A stretch of 64,000 bases of DNA from Bin34 sp963422415 (GTDB lineage: Bacteria; Chloroflexota; Anaerolineae; Caldilineales; Caldilineaceae): NCBI GenBank assembly GCA_963422415.1, contig OY729430.1:310001-374000 (forward strand), written 5' to 3'. The notes under the pieces are model-generated. The model did not search any database. It saw only the letters and a list, made by a program, of their open reading frames with translations, and was not told the origin of the DNA. The translations under genes and the position numbers were made by a program. Numbering within the stretch: position 1 is the stretch's first letter; every line of letters begins with the position of its first letter. Positions 47,150-57,710 of the stretch are shown piece by piece.

Positions 47150-48391
47150 AAGAGGGAGGCATAGGTGCCGCGCGGCGGACGTCTGAGCGAAATGCGCGTG
47201 CACAACTGTCTGCGCCAAGGCTTGCCGGATGGGTTCACTGATACTTAAGGGACCACGAAGGAAAATCGGAAACACATTCAGTATGCCTGACATGTTGCGG
47301 CAGAGAAGGAACGCAGGACCCAAAGGCGACCCCTCGGGGCAAGCGGAAGGTCTAGCTGGGAAACTGGCCGGCGTTCAGTGATGTAATTCGTTCCTGCAGA
47401 CTCTGTTCCAATATTCTGGGCCGGTTCCTAGCAGTACCAATGGTGGCCGGATTCCAAGGGGACCTTGGTATGTTTTCTTGCATGTTTGTTTTCCACTTGC
47501 CTTGAGCCATGGGCATTCGCTGAGCGTATCTCCACGCTGTTCGCTGTGCCGTGCGCAGCATCTCGCGATCAAACCGCACCGCATTACTGCAACTGTGGAG
47601 TCTGTCCAACCTGACTGCCGTGGAATCACTTTCTCCCTTGTGCCCTAGCGATTGATGCGCGGCATCAATGCACGCGGCTCTGTGCATGCTGCGGAATATT
47701 TGAACATCAGACTTCAGTGCGAACTCCACAGGATATAAAGAACACGTTCTCGATTACGGGTACGGAATCATGAAGACCATATCTCAATCTCATCCACTTG
47801 AGACGGTTGTCCAGAGACAGCTCTGCCAGTATGTCCAATGAGCGCAATGGGGCTGGGTCGGGTCTACTTCCCGTACCAGTGAAACATGGCCCAGCACATC
47901 GCGATTCGGGTCGCGTTTGGGCTCGCACCGATGCGCGAAGGCCAAAGTACTACGGTCAGTGGCAGTACGGAACAACACCATTGACGACATCACAAGCCAC
48001 TTGCTTTATTTCGCGAGTGAACTTGACGTACTGGTTGCGAGGATAGTGCTCTCCAGACAGTTCTACGGATACAAAGAGAAAACTCTAGGCACGACCGCGG
48101 TCAAAGTCAGTGCCGTTGCGTAACGACAATTGTGAGGATTCCGCAATTTCCGAGTCGGTTGTCTGAAAGACGACGTGAGTGGAATGGGCATGTTAGCAGA
48201 ATAGCCGCTCCGATTCCATATCAGGATTTGGGGATGGGAAAGTGTTGATGAAGCTGCCAACAGTACCTGACTGGTTGGCTACGGTGCGCTCACTGCGGTA
48301 GCCTGGAGTAGTCAGCAGGAGCGGTGTCGTTGGGGGCGAAATTGGCGACTGCAGGGCATTTCGTATCTCATTGCGAGTGTTGCTGGTACTC
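47150..48391. other. Gene-free stretch (1.2 kb)
   Basis: No supported gene. Short frames on both strands lack recognisable sequence. Confidence 0.45.
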
Positions 48392-49120
48392 CTAATCATG
48401 CATCCAATCCTTGGGGGCTATTGCAAGCCAAGTGACCAGTTCAAAGTCGGTGACGCCAAGTGGCCCAGCGGAGGCTGGTGTCAATTTGAAATCGCGGTTG
48501 CCACCTATGCCCAAGTGGGCTTGTTGCATTCTATGGTGCAATTGACGGATATGGGCAATAACGTCTGTCAACTGATCGCACAAGTAGTGTATTGCCTGCG
48601 TCTTTCCGACCGCCATCGCTTCAAATGCGTTCAATACCTGTCGGACATTGGCGCAACCGAAACGAATAATGCCATCACCGCGGATGCAGGCGAGATAGTA
48701 AGAATATACTGGACTAGCCGTCTGTTGAAAGGATTAGGCGGCGTTGTGCTGACGCAGAAAGAATACTGCGCCGGGGCGGTCTTTGTAGAAGCCTCCTCCG
48801 ATTGCATCCGCATGGTCTGAGGCAACAGAGTAGACCCTCGTCGGCATTGCTTCCAGTTCGTCTTTGTTCTTTTCCACGTAGCGTAACAGTTGGGCCAAGA
48901 AGTAGTCCAGCGTGAAATTGCTCATTACTACAGTGTCCGAGAGGTTATCTAGGTCCAGGATTTTTTGTGCAGTTGCAGCAATTGCTCGTCGCGGAAACTG
49001 CAGCTCCTGTTGCGCCTGTGCTTCCGTGAACGGATCCTCGTCGCCGCCTAGCCGCCGTGGCCATGCGGGTCAGCACACGGTGCAGGCGCATGTAGGCATC
49101 CATGTGGGGGGGGGCTGCCA
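48392..49120 (-). pseudogene. Decayed C-terminal part of a SNF2/DEAD-type helicase
   Basis: On the minus strand, conceptual translation gives a chain in which the frame must be changed near 49050, near 49000 and at the A-run near 48963. Pieces in order are MRLHRVLTRMATAA, GGDEDPFTEAQAQQELQF, KILDLDNLSDTVVMSNFTLD, DAIGGGFYKDRPGAVFFLRQ, then an in-frame TAA at 48734-48736, then YSYYLACIRGDG and finally TDFELVTWLAI. From memory these match the C-terminal region of large helicase proteins in related bacteria. The helicase motor domains are missing upstream, so this is a relic. Confidence 0.6.
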
Positions 49121-50052
49121 ATGCGCCCGCACCGCACCTGTTATTGGTTATTGGGGATCCAGACGTATGCATTCGGCCTTTCCATGAGAGCGCCGGGCCT
49201 CCTACAGCACACTGGCCCGAGGGTCTTGGTCCACATTGTGCGCCAACGCGGAAAGAAAATCCATGATGCAGAGCCAAGTAAATTGCCTAGGCTCCCATTT
49301 CCTTGATCACTGTCTCCCTGAGATCAAGGCACATTGGTCAAGGCCGCTCCGCCGGCAGACAGAACACGGGTGCCCAGCCGTTGAGCGAGTGAATATGTTA
49401 TACGGCCCTCATATGATGCAGGTCCCGACCCAATTTCGTCTCCCAGCTTCGACAGTGGCCACCCGTCTGCCTGTTGCTGCTGGATCCACGGCTTGGACCT
49501 GAACGATTTCCAGGAACACATCCAAGATATGATCTGGACCCATGTCCAGCCCTTCCAAGCTCACGCCGAACTGCAGCACACCACCCAGGCAATCGGGCGT
49601 CTTTTCCTTCCTGATGACAAGGTGTCCGCGCATATTGAGCGCAACCCGGCCAGGCAGAACATAGGAACCAGACAGTCAAGAAATGCCTGACCCGGCTCTC
49701 AGTGCCTTGATATAGACCGACTGCCTGCAAACCACTCGGACCGAAGCGGCTCGGGAGACAACCTACGGGATGGGAACCGCTGCTGGATTTGGCTTGTACA
49801 TGCTTGATGATGGTGCCATCCACTGTGTACAAGTCCGATGTTATTCAAAAAAACAGTTTTTCTATTGTTATCAGTGGCACTATTATCGTTGGGGTGCCAT
49901 TGACGAGCGGAAGGCAAGATCTGCGGAGCAGGTGGAGAGCCGTGTACACGACGGGACCCTCTACCCCTATATGTCGGTCTTGACCGTTTGCCATACTCGA
50001 AAGGGGTTGAGTCAGACGCCGCCAAGAACCACCTTGACAAGGAAAACGGGAC
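49121..50052. other. Gene-free stretch (0.9 kb)
   Basis: No supported gene. The promoter of the 50053 operon should be near its end. Confidence 0.4.
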
Positions 50053-51411
50053 ATGAACGAATTCGAGATGTTGTTGCCTGCACACATAAGTCGCCGCAGC
50101 TTCCTGCAGCTCTCCTCCCTGTCCTTGGCCGGTGCGACCGTGCTGTCTGCCTGCGTCACGTCCGCGCCAGCAGACAACACGACCGAAGAACCCGCCGCGG
50201 AAATAATCGAGCTGCGTTTCCAGAACTGGTTCAATGAAAGCGACATGCAGACTTGGCAGATTGGCCTGGATCAATTCAAGGAGGAGCGGCCCGATGTTGC
50301 CCTGAAGCTGGAATTTGCTTCTTGGGGCGATACCACCAGCACCATTCTGGCCGGCGCCGCGGCGGGCGATCTGCCGGATGTGTTTATGGCCAGTGACGAG
50401 CATGTGCCCCCTGTCGCCTCGGTCGGCCTGGTCCTGAACCTGAATCCCTACATCGACGCTACGCCGGACATTGACGTGGACGATTTCGCGGTCGGAGTCT
50501 CCCGCGGCTTCAATTTCTGGGGCCGGTGGTGGGGATTTCCCTACGACCAGTCCACTTGGGGCATCTACTACAACAAGACTCTGTTTGACGAGGCCGGCGT
50601 GGACTATCCTCCCACCGAGGGACAGACCCAATGATCCCTGAGCGAATTCGTGGAAGCCGCCGTCGCGCTGACCAAGCCCGACGGCGAGCAGTGGGGCGCC
50701 CTTGTCAATGGCAGCCAGTACCTGCACTCCGCCTTCATCTACTCGGCCGGGGGACGCAATTACGACGATGATGGCCGGGAGTGTCTGATCTCCTCGCCCG
50801 AAACGGCCTCGGCCCTGCAGTGGATGGTGGATTTGGTGTACACGCACCAGGTGGCCCCCACGGCCGCGGAAATGGCCGGGAGCGGGGGCATCGACTATTT
50901 TGCCTCCGGCCTTGTGGCCATGGAAATGCAGGGCCAGTGGGACTTGCAGTCCAAGAACGCGGAGGTCGGTTTCGATTTCGACATCGGGTTCCTGCCGATT
51001 GACATCGTGCAGAGCACGGTGACAGGCGGTTCCGGTTTCTGTTGCAGCAACGACACGGGCAATCCAGATGCGGCTTGGGAGTTCCTGGCCAGCTATACCA
51101 GCAGTCAAACCTTGGCCGACATGGTCGGACGTCCCGGGCGGGGTATTCCGGCTCGCTGGAGCGCCACACCCGCCTATCTGGAAGCGGGAGGCAAGGCGGA
51201 ACATCCTGGCGCGTTCGTGGAGCAGCTCCAATGGGCTTTCAACGATCGCGCCACCTTGGCCAGTCCCCAATTCAACGATTCTTGGGCTCGCCACTACGGA
51301 GCCATCTACGAAACGGGGGAAGGGGATATCGAGGCGGCCCTGACCCTCATCCAAGACGAAACCAACGCGGCACTGGTCGAGAAATGGCAAGGCGTGACCA
51401 TTGACGTCTGA
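50053..51411 (+). pseudogene. Family 1 sugar-binding lipoprotein gene interrupted by one in-frame TGA
   Basis: Reading through TGA at 50632-50634 restores one 452-codon frame. It starts with a Tat signal (SRRSFLQL) and lipobox LSAC, then shows family 1 binding-protein features: DLPDVFMA, WWGFPYDQSTWGIYYN, and DTGNPDAAWEFLASY. The TGA follows GQTQ and precedes SLSEFVEAAVALT. In the paralogue at 23905 the equivalent segment is EWTVNDFFNTCEAIT, so the TGA replaces a Trp codon. All other features are intact, including the AAGGAA ribosome site. Either the gene is freshly broken, the TGA is read through, or it is a sequence error. Two permeases follow, the first with the same kind of change. Confidence 0.8.
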
Positions 51412-51414
51412 CGC

Positions 51415-51447
51415 ATGGCAGCAGGTTGCCTTGGATCCTGCCGCCAT
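51415..51447 (+). terminator. Imperfect hairpin between binding protein and permease
   Basis: ATGGCAGCAGG (51415-51425) pairs with CCTGCCGCCAT (51437-51447) with one mismatch, loop 11 nt. Same position as the hairpins at 3879 and 25283. Confidence 0.45.
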
Positions 51448-51506
51448 GGCCGGCCGCGTGCGTTCTGCATCCTCCGGCATGACCTCAGACGCTGGGTTGC
51501 GTGGAT

Positions 51507-52373
51507 ATGCAACTGCAAAGACAAAGGTGGATGGGCTGGCGTCAGTGGATCTCTAGCCACGGTTCGCGGAGCCTAGCCACTCTGTGGCTGGTCGTCTTTG
51601 GCGTCCTGATGGCGTTTCCCTTCTTCTGAATGCTGCGCACCTCCTTGCTCAAGGAGGCGGATGCCACCGTGTTCCCACCCATCTGGCTGCCCCCGTATCT
51701 GGATCTGGATGGATACTTCGGTGTCTTTACCGTCCAGCCCTTTGGACGCTACATTCTGAACAGTGCCGTTGTCGCCGTCACCGTGATGGCAGCGCAGCTG
51801 GTGACGGCCAGTCTGGGGGCCTATGCCTTTGCCCGGCTGCAGTTTCCCGGCCGGGACAAGCTGTTCCTGCTGTATTTGGCCACCATGCTAATTCCGGCGG
51901 AAGTCACCATTGTGCCCACCTTCGTGCTGGTCAGCCGAGTCCGGCTGGTCGACAGTCTGGCGGGTCTGATTGTCCCCGGTCTGTTCAGCGTTTTCACCAC
52001 CTTCCTGCTTCGCCAGTTCTTGCTGACCATCCCCTTCGAGCTGGAAGACGCGGCCAAGATGGATGGGGCCGGATATCTCCGGCGGTATGCCCAGATTGTC
52101 ATGCCTCTATCGCAACCGGCCCTGGCGACCGCGGCCATTTTCATCTTCATCGGCACTTGGCGGAGCTTCCTCTGGCCCCTGATCCTCATTCGCACGCGGG
52201 AGCTGCGCACCGTGCCGATCGGGATGGCGGCAATCCAGCAGGAACAGGGGCACACCGACGTGCCACAGCTGATGGCCGGCTCGGTGATGGCGATCGTGCC
52301 CGTGATCATGGTCTTTCTGTGTCTGCAGCGGTTTTACATCGAAGGCGTTGCCATGTCTGGCATCAAGGGCTGA
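51507..52373 (+). pseudogene. MalG-type permease gene interrupted by one in-frame TGA
   Basis: A frame from ATG 51507 (MQLQRQRWMGWRQW) runs to TGA 52373 if the TGA at 51627-51629 is read as sense. The text around it is LMAFPFF, stop, MLRTSLLKEA. MalG-class permeases have a conserved Trp there, and the paralogue at 26327 reads PLAWMLSTSLK, so TGG has become TGA. The rest is a normal permease with about six helices and coupling loop EDAAKMDGAGYLRRYAQIVM. Initiation at ATG 51630, directly after the TGA, would give a protein lacking its first helix. It sits between the interrupted binding-protein gene and an intact MalF-type permease. Confidence 0.8.
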
Positions 52374-52374
52374 C

Positions 52375-53307
52375 ATGACCGTCCAGGTCCTCCCGCGGCC
52401 TGCGCCCGCGGCGCCAAGGCCGCGGTTCTTCCGCGTGCCTCGCCACAAGGAAGCCTTGGTGGCCTTGCTCTTTCTGGCTCCCAACTTGATCGGGTTTCTG
52501 CTCTTGACCCTGGGGCCGGGCCTGTTCTCCCTGATCATGGGATTCACCAACTGGTCGGGCATCAGCCCGGCGAGCTGGGTGGGAGCCGACAACTATCTGA
52601 ACCTGCTGACCGACAAAGTCTTCCTGACGGCTTTGCGCAACACGCTCGTGTATACGTTGGAATTCACGCCGCTGGTAATCGGGGCCGCCCTGCTGTTTGC
52701 CCTGCTGTTCAATCAGAAGGCGGGAATTGTGCCGGTGGTGCGGCTGCTCTGTTTCCTGCCGATTGTGACCGACTTCATCTCCGTGTCGTTTGTCTGGTCC
52801 TGGATCTACCATTTTCGGTTTGGAGTCCTGAACTGGGCCCTGAATCTGCTGCACCTGCCGGCCCAGGCCTGGTTGGGCGACGTGCGCTGGGCCCTGACCG
52901 CGATCGTCGTGATGTCCGTATGGCGGTGGGTGGGATACTATGCCATCATCCTGTTGGCGGGATTGCAGGGCATCCCCCGGGAACTGAACGAAGCGGCAAC
53001 CATCGACGGCGCCAACCGTCGACAACTGTTTGGGCGCGTGACCATCCCACTGTTGTCGCCTGCCCTGTTTTTTGTGCTGATCATCTCCATCTCCTCCAGT
53101 CTGGCAGTGTTCGAACAGATGTATATCATGACCCAAGGTGGACCGCGGGACACCACCATCAGCATCTCCATGTTCCTTTATCAACAGGGCTTCCGGTTCT
53201 TCAAGATGGGATACGCCTCCGCGGTCGCGTGGATCCTGTTTCTGCTGACCTTCATGGTCACGGCTTTCAATTGGACAATCCGGCGGCGCTGGGTGTTCCA
53301 GGAGTAG
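52375..53307 (+). CDS. MalF/UgpA-type sugar ABC permease
   Basis: A 310-residue permease, intact. Its N-terminal cytoplasmic stretch is rich in Pro/Arg, then comes helix 1 (ALLFLAPNLIGFLLLTLGPG). The coupling loop is NEAATIDGANRRQLFGRVTI, and MTQGGPRDTTISISMFLY corresponds to the conserved segment before the last helices. The start ATG at 52375 lies 2 nt after the stop of the MalG-type gene. The order binding protein, MalG, MalF differs from the 23905 operon. With its two partners carrying TGA codons, this gene may be on the way to losing function. Confidence 0.88.
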   Translation: MTVQVLPRPAPAAPRPRFFRVPRHKEALVALLFLAPNLIGFLLLTLGPGLFSLIMGFTNWSGISPASWVGADNYLNLLTDKVFLTALRNTLVYTLEFTPLVIGAALLFALLFNQKAGIVPVVRLLCFLPIVTDFISVSFVWSWIYHFRFGVLNWALNLLHLPAQAWLGDVRWALTAIVVMSVWRWVGYYAIILLAGLQGIPRELNEAATIDGANRRQLFGRVTIPLLSPALFFVLIISISSSLAVFEQMYIMTQGGPRDTTISISMFLYQQGFRFFKMGYASAVAWILFLLTFMVTAFNWTIRRRWVFQE

Positions 53308-53311
53308 TGCC

Positions 53312-55036
53312 ATGCACATCGAACCCCCTCGGCCTCTTGCCACACTTGGGCCTCCGCGCCGCACCCGCGCCCTATGGGGCTGGCTGCTGTGGGTCCTGGG
53401 CGCGCTCTCCGCCTGCACCCTGCCCGGGGAGACCCATGCATCCGAGGGTGCGCAGGTGCACGATGCATCCGCCACCAGTATCACGACCCGTATTCCCTTT
53501 CGGGATGCTTCCGGCTGCGGTGGTGCGTTTGTCTCTCATGACTTGGACAATGTAAGTCTGACGCCCGGAGCCCAAGGGGTGCGCATGTTCGACAGCAACG
53601 GATCGGGAGTGGCCTTGGGCGACCTGAATGGAGACCTGCTGCCGGAAATCGCCTTGGCGAATCTGTCGGAACCCAACGCCATTCATTGGAATCTGGGAAA
53701 TCTGCGCTTCAGGCGCACTGCGCTGTCCCACCAGGAATCCCGCGCTGCCGCCATGGTAGACGTGGATGGGGATGGAGCGCTGGATCTAGTCTTTACCCGC
53801 CGTTTGGATCCACCCGTGGCCTATCTGAGCCAGGCCAATGCAGTGGAGGACGACACACCGCGGTTTTCCATCACCCCCCTCCCGGGCGTCACGAAAACCG
53901 CGTATAGCATGGCCTGGACCGATGTGGATCAGGATGGTGATCTGGATCTGATGACCGGCTCCTACGATCTGGAACTGCAGGCCCTGCTGGGGGAGGCCTT
54001 TGAAGGACAGACAGCCTCGGGCATCTATTGGCATGAACAACGGGATTCCCGCTTCCACAGCCATTTGCTGACCTTGCGTTCCCAGGCCTTGGCTCTGGCG
54101 GTGGTGCCGGGAGAGGATGGCATGCGCCTGCTGGCGGGGAATGACTTTTTGCTGCCAGATGGCACATGGGCATGGCACGAGGGAAGATGGCGCGTCGACA
54201 CTCCCTTTGCCCACACTACGCAGAACACCATAAGCTTCAGCGTGGGGGATGTCAACAACGATGGCCGGCTGGATCTGTTCGCGGCCGACATGAAACCGCG
54301 CGTGGAGGACCCGGACATTCGGGCCGCATGGCAACCGGTGATGGCGAAAGTGCTGGTGGATCCCGCGGATCGGCAGCTTACGGAAAACGTGTTGCAGCTG
54401 CAGAACGCGGAAGGCGGCTTTCGGAATTGGGCGAAGGCCATGGGCGTGACGGCCACCGGCTGGACCTGGTCCACCCAGCTGGCGGACTTCAATCAAGACG
54501 GCTTTTTGGATCTCTACGCGGTCAATGGCATGAACGCGTTGGATCTGTTCAGTCACTTGCCCGGCAATGAATTGGTGGAGACCAATTGGGCCTTGCGCAA
54601 CCAGCAAGGCGAGCGATTCGTGCCCGCGCCGGAATGGAACCTAGGCCTGCGGACAGGCGGGCGGGGCATGGCCGCGGGCGACATGGATTTCGACGGGGAT
54701 CTGGATATCGTGATCAACAATTTGCTGGCGCCCGCCGTGCTGCTGGAGAACCGGCTGTGTCAGGGATCCTCAATCCAGGTTCGGCTGCGTGATGGACAAG
54801 CGCGCAACACCCGGGGCATCGGGACCCGTCTGACGTTGCAAACCCATGAAGGGATCCAGCTGCGCATACTGGAAGTCGCCAGTGGCTACCTGTCCGGGCT
54901 GCCGCCAGTGGCGCACTTCGGCTTTCCGGAGGGAGCGGTGTTGCAACGGCTGGAAGTCATTTGGCCGGATGGAGAAAGACACGTGATCCAAGACCTGGAA
55001 GCCAACCATCTGTATACGATCCTGCGTACTGGCTAG
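53312..55036 (+). CDS. FG-GAP/VCBS-repeat lipoprotein with ASPIC/UnbV domain
   Basis: A 574-residue lipoprotein with a signal ending in LSAC (Cys about 35). At least five calcium-type loops of the pattern DxDxDGxxD (DVDGDGALD, DVDQDGDLD, DVNNDGRLD, DFNQDGFLD, DMDFDGDLD) mark FG-GAP/VCBS beta-propeller blades. The last 100 residues form an ASPIC/UnbV domain (NTRGIGTRL...VIWPDGERH). This combination occurs in CRTAC1-like surface proteins, which bind ligands or matrix; no enzyme site is known. It begins 4 nt after the permease stop, so it belongs to the 50053 operon and might bind the same polysaccharide. This role is inference. Confidence 0.85.
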   Translation: MHIEPPRPLATLGPPRRTRALWGWLLWVLGALSACTLPGETHASEGAQVHDASATSITTRIPFRDASGCGGAFVSHDLDNVSLTPGAQGVRMFDSNGSGVALGDLNGDLLPEIALANLSEPNAIHWNLGNLRFRRTALSHQESRAAAMVDVDGDGALDLVFTRRLDPPVAYLSQANAVEDDTPRFSITPLPGVTKTAYSMAWTDVDQDGDLDLMTGSYDLELQALLGEAFEGQTASGIYWHEQRDSRFHSHLLTLRSQALALAVVPGEDGMRLLAGNDFLLPDGTWAWHEGRWRVDTPFAHTTQNTISFSVGDVNNDGRLDLFAADMKPRVEDPDIRAAWQPVMAKVLVDPADRQLTENVLQLQNAEGGFRNWAKAMGVTATGWTWSTQLADFNQDGFLDLYAVNGMNALDLFSHLPGNELVETNWALRNQQGERFVPAPEWNLGLRTGGRGMAAGDMDFDGDLDIVINNLLAPAVLLENRLCQGSSIQVRLRDGQARNTRGIGTRLTLQTHEGIQLRILEVASGYLSGLPPVAHFGFPEGAVLQRLEVIWPDGERHVIQDLEANHLYTILRTG

Positions 55037-55144
55037 AACGATGTGCGTGCTGCCGGGTAGGCGGCAGATCAATTTGTCTCGTTGTGCAACAGGCCAAGGC
55101 CACATTTGCAGGCCCTTCGCTGTACGCTGGAGAGATCTAGCCGC

Positions 55145-55936
55145 TCAAGCCCGGTCCGACCGTTGGCCCAGCAACGCATGCAGTCGTTGTATTTCCTGCT
55201 GCAACAAGTCTGCCTGCTGTTGGGAGCGCACCCTCTCCTGCTGGATACGGGCTTCCGCCTGCTCGGCGCGGCTGCGTTCCTGCTGGATGCGAGCTTCCGC
55301 CTGCTCCAGCGCCTCCGGTGTCATCCGATACCAGTCTGCCCGGATTGGATCCAGCAACCGCAGATCGGCGTCGCATTCCAGGCCCCAGGCGGTGTTCAGC
55401 GCCACGCTGGGGTACAGCGTGACCGCCTGGCCCGCCACAGTACCAATTTGACCTTCGATCGGCTCGTACTCCGCACTGCGCAGCCGCCAGCCCACGAAAG
55501 GCGGCCCGCCGGCGTACCCCAAGGGGTCATACAGCCAGTATTCCGAGATTTCCGCCAAGCGGTAAATCTCGTGCTTGGTCTCTCGGTCGGCGGTGGCGGT
55601 GCTCTCCGACGCGACCTCCAGCACCAAGGAAGGGCACAGCTCGGCCGACAGCGTCAGCGAACCGTAATCCACATCTGGATCCAGCAAGTGCCGCCCAGGC
55701 CAAATCGCGATGTCCGGCGCCAACCCCTCCTTGAGGGACACATTCCGAATCAGCAGGTCGCTGGTGAGCGTGCAGGGCAAATTCTGCCGCTTGAGATGCA
55801 AACGCAGGTCCTGTTCGATTTGCACCAGGCGTTCGTGATGGACCGTCGATTCCAAGGTCTTGACCCCCTCTTGCGCGCAGAAGGGATCCTCCGTGATCAA
55901 CGAGGCCAACGTCTCCTTCTGAACGAGCATCTCCAC
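55145..55936 (-). CDS. Uma2-family (DUF820) PD-(D/E)XK nuclease-like protein with coiled-coil tail
   Basis: A 263-residue protein. The Uma2 core shows APDIAIW, PSLVLEVASEST and the D...K spacing before YRLAEISEYWLYDP, the typical PD-(D/E)XK fold residues. Then comes a linker and a C-terminal coiled coil (about 205-260) of EALEQAEARIQQERSRAEQ type, which is common in this family. GTG 55936 was chosen because GGGAG lies 7 nt upstream; ATG 55930 is possible. It is convergent with the 53312 gene and divergent from the transporter at 56147. Uma2 proteins are abundant in cyanobacteria and Chloroflexota; their cellular job is unknown. Confidence 0.8.
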   Translation of the reverse strand: MEMLVQKETLASLITEDPFCAQEGVKTLESTVHHERLVQIEQDLRLHLKRQNLPCTLTSDLLIRNVSLKEGLAPDIAIWPGRHLLDPDVDYGSLTLSAELCPSLVLEVASESTATADRETKHEIYRLAEISEYWLYDPLGYAGGPPFVGWRLRSAEYEPIEGQIGTVAGQAVTLYPSVALNTAWGLECDADLRLLDPIRADWYRMTPEALEQAEARIQQERSRAEQAEARIQQERVRSQQQADLLQQEIQRLHALLGQRSDRA

Positions 55937-56146
55937 GATCCAACTCCCGCGGCTCCGCCGGCGTCTGTAGCCACTGCCGACATGATACCACCAGTTCTCC
56001 GGCGCCCTCCACGACCCCAACCCTGATACTGGCAGGTGGCCATTGGCCATCAACAAAACTTGAATTACACTTCCATGGCTGGATGCAACATGCTTGCCGG
56101 TCAAGCCGTTCAGCCAGGATATCTTCCCCATACAAGGAAAAAGGCC

Positions 56147-57703
56147 ATGAAAGCACGAATTGTCTCAATGCTGTCTGCCGTTTTGCTGCTGTTTCTGGCA
56201 GGGGCCTGTGCGGCGCCGGCGCCACCTCCCAACACGGGAGAAGGCGGTCAGGCCGCATCCGACATGGCCGCCGCATCCGCCACAGGAGGCACCTTGATCA
56301 TCGCCTCCACCCAAGACATAGACAACTACGATCCGCACTGGAATCAGTTGATCGCCTACAACGTGCTGGTGGGACACAACATTTTCGAATACCTGACCCT
56401 GTTGGATGCCGACATGAACACGGTGCCCGCACTGGCCACGAGCTGGGATATTTCCGCGGATGGCACGGAATACACGTTTCACCTGCGTCCCGGAGCCAAG
56501 TTCCACAATGGACGTGACTTGGTGGCCGACGACGTGACGTATTCGTTCCGCCGACTCACGGAGCAGGAAACCATCTATGCCAGCAAGATGGACCCCGTAA
56601 TATCCGTGGAAGCGGTGGACAACGCCACGGTCAAGTTCACGCTGCAGGCGCCTTGGGCACCGTTCCTGGAGGATGTGGCATCGATCGCCATCGTGCCACA
56701 AGAGGCCATTGAAACGATCAGCAAGGAACCGGTCGGTTCCGGCCCCTTTCGCTTTGTCGAGTGGCAACCTAACGATCGTATCGTGTTGGAAAGGAATCTG
56801 GACTACGCCGGAGCCATGTCGGCCCAGCTGGACCGCATTGAAATCAAGATTCTGCCGGACTATGCGGTGGCTCTCACCAACCTGGAGGCCGGGAGCGTGG
56901 ATGCCGTGTACGAGGTGCCGGCCGCGGACGCCGACCGTTTCAAGGGACGGGACGAATTCGTGATTCAGTCCCCCAGCGCCAGCAACAGCCTATTCCTGCT
57001 GGAAATGGCCGTCAATCGCCATGCACCCTTGCAAGACGTCCGGGTGCGCAAGGCCCTGGCCATGTCGCTGGACAAGTCGGCCATTCAGCAGAACGTGTAC
57101 TTTGGTCACGGGGAACCGCAATCCGGTTCCCTGCCCCGCAGTTCGTGGGCCTTTGTGGAAGGCGAGGAGATCACATATGATCCCGCCGGCGCCAAGGTAT
57201 TGCTGGCCGAGGCCGGATATCCCGAGGGCCTTGATCTCACCGTCAAGGTGATTGCAGGGGTGGCAGTGATGGAAAACATTGCCACCATCTGGCAGAACGG
57301 ACTGGCCGAAGCCGGAGTCAATCTCACCGTGGAGATTGAGGACCTGAGCGCATGGCTGGACAACTATGTGGGTCGCACCTATCAGACCATTGCCAACTGG
57401 ATGAACGTGGGGGGCGATCCCCACTCCATGTACGACATTATCTTCAAGCCGCACCTCAAGGATCCGGACAGCTATCCTGACGCCGAGATGCTGGAATGGA
57501 TCGAGGCGGGGGCGGCCACGCCTGACTTGGAGGCGCGCAAGGCAATCTACCGCCAGATCCAGGAACGAGCCCTGGCGGAGGTGGCGCCGATCATCGTGGT
57601 GCAATCCCAACCCTTGCTGGCAATCACCACCGACAAGGTGCAGGGATGGTCCATGAACGGCAAGGGCGACATCTTCTTCACCGGCATCACCGTAACGGAG
57701 TGA
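56147..57703 (+). CDS. Family 5 solute-binding lipoprotein (peptide-type importer)
   Basis: A 518-residue lipoprotein with signal and lipobox LAGAC (slightly atypical, Ala at -3). SBP_bac_5 landmarks: LIIASTQDIDNYDPH, HLRPGAKFHNGRDLVADDVTYSF near 122-144, and VRKALAMSLDKSAI. Length is normal for DppA/OppA types. AAGGAAAAAGG precedes ATG 56147. Two permeases follow directly (7-nt gap), without an intercistronic hairpin, unlike the other binding-protein operons here. No ATPases are encoded next to it, so it may borrow the pair at 6034/7064 or others. Confidence 0.9.
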   Translation: MKARIVSMLSAVLLLFLAGACAAPAPPPNTGEGGQAASDMAAASATGGTLIIASTQDIDNYDPHWNQLIAYNVLVGHNIFEYLTLLDADMNTVPALATSWDISADGTEYTFHLRPGAKFHNGRDLVADDVTYSFRRLTEQETIYASKMDPVISVEAVDNATVKFTLQAPWAPFLEDVASIAIVPQEAIETISKEPVGSGPFRFVEWQPNDRIVLERNLDYAGAMSAQLDRIEIKILPDYAVALTNLEAGSVDAVYEVPAADADRFKGRDEFVIQSPSASNSLFLLEMAVNRHAPLQDVRVRKALAMSLDKSAIQQNVYFGHGEPQSGSLPRSSWAFVEGEEITYDPAGAKVLLAEAGYPEGLDLTVKVIAGVAVMENIATIWQNGLAEAGVNLTVEIEDLSAWLDNYVGRTYQTIANWMNVGGDPHSMYDIIFKPHLKDPDSYPDAEMLEWIEAGAATPDLEARKAIYRQIQERALAEVAPIIVVQSQPLLAITTDKVQGWSMNGKGDIFFTGITVTE

Positions 57704-57710
57704 CCAGCGC

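Noticed and set aside
48371..48820. 149-codon plus-strand frame
   Set aside because: The minus strand of the same region carries ordered helicase-family segments, so the plus frame is a shadow.
50632..51629. Genome-wide reassignment of TGA to tryptophan
   Set aside because: TGA ends many intact genes at the expected point here (for example at 4935, 6044, 23376, 26330, 27211, 52373, 57703 and 63193), so the standard code applies in general.
53786..54607. 273-codon minus-strand frame opposite the FG-GAP gene
   Set aside because: The plus strand shows clear calcium loops and an ASPIC/UnbV domain; the antisense frame has no recognisable sequence.
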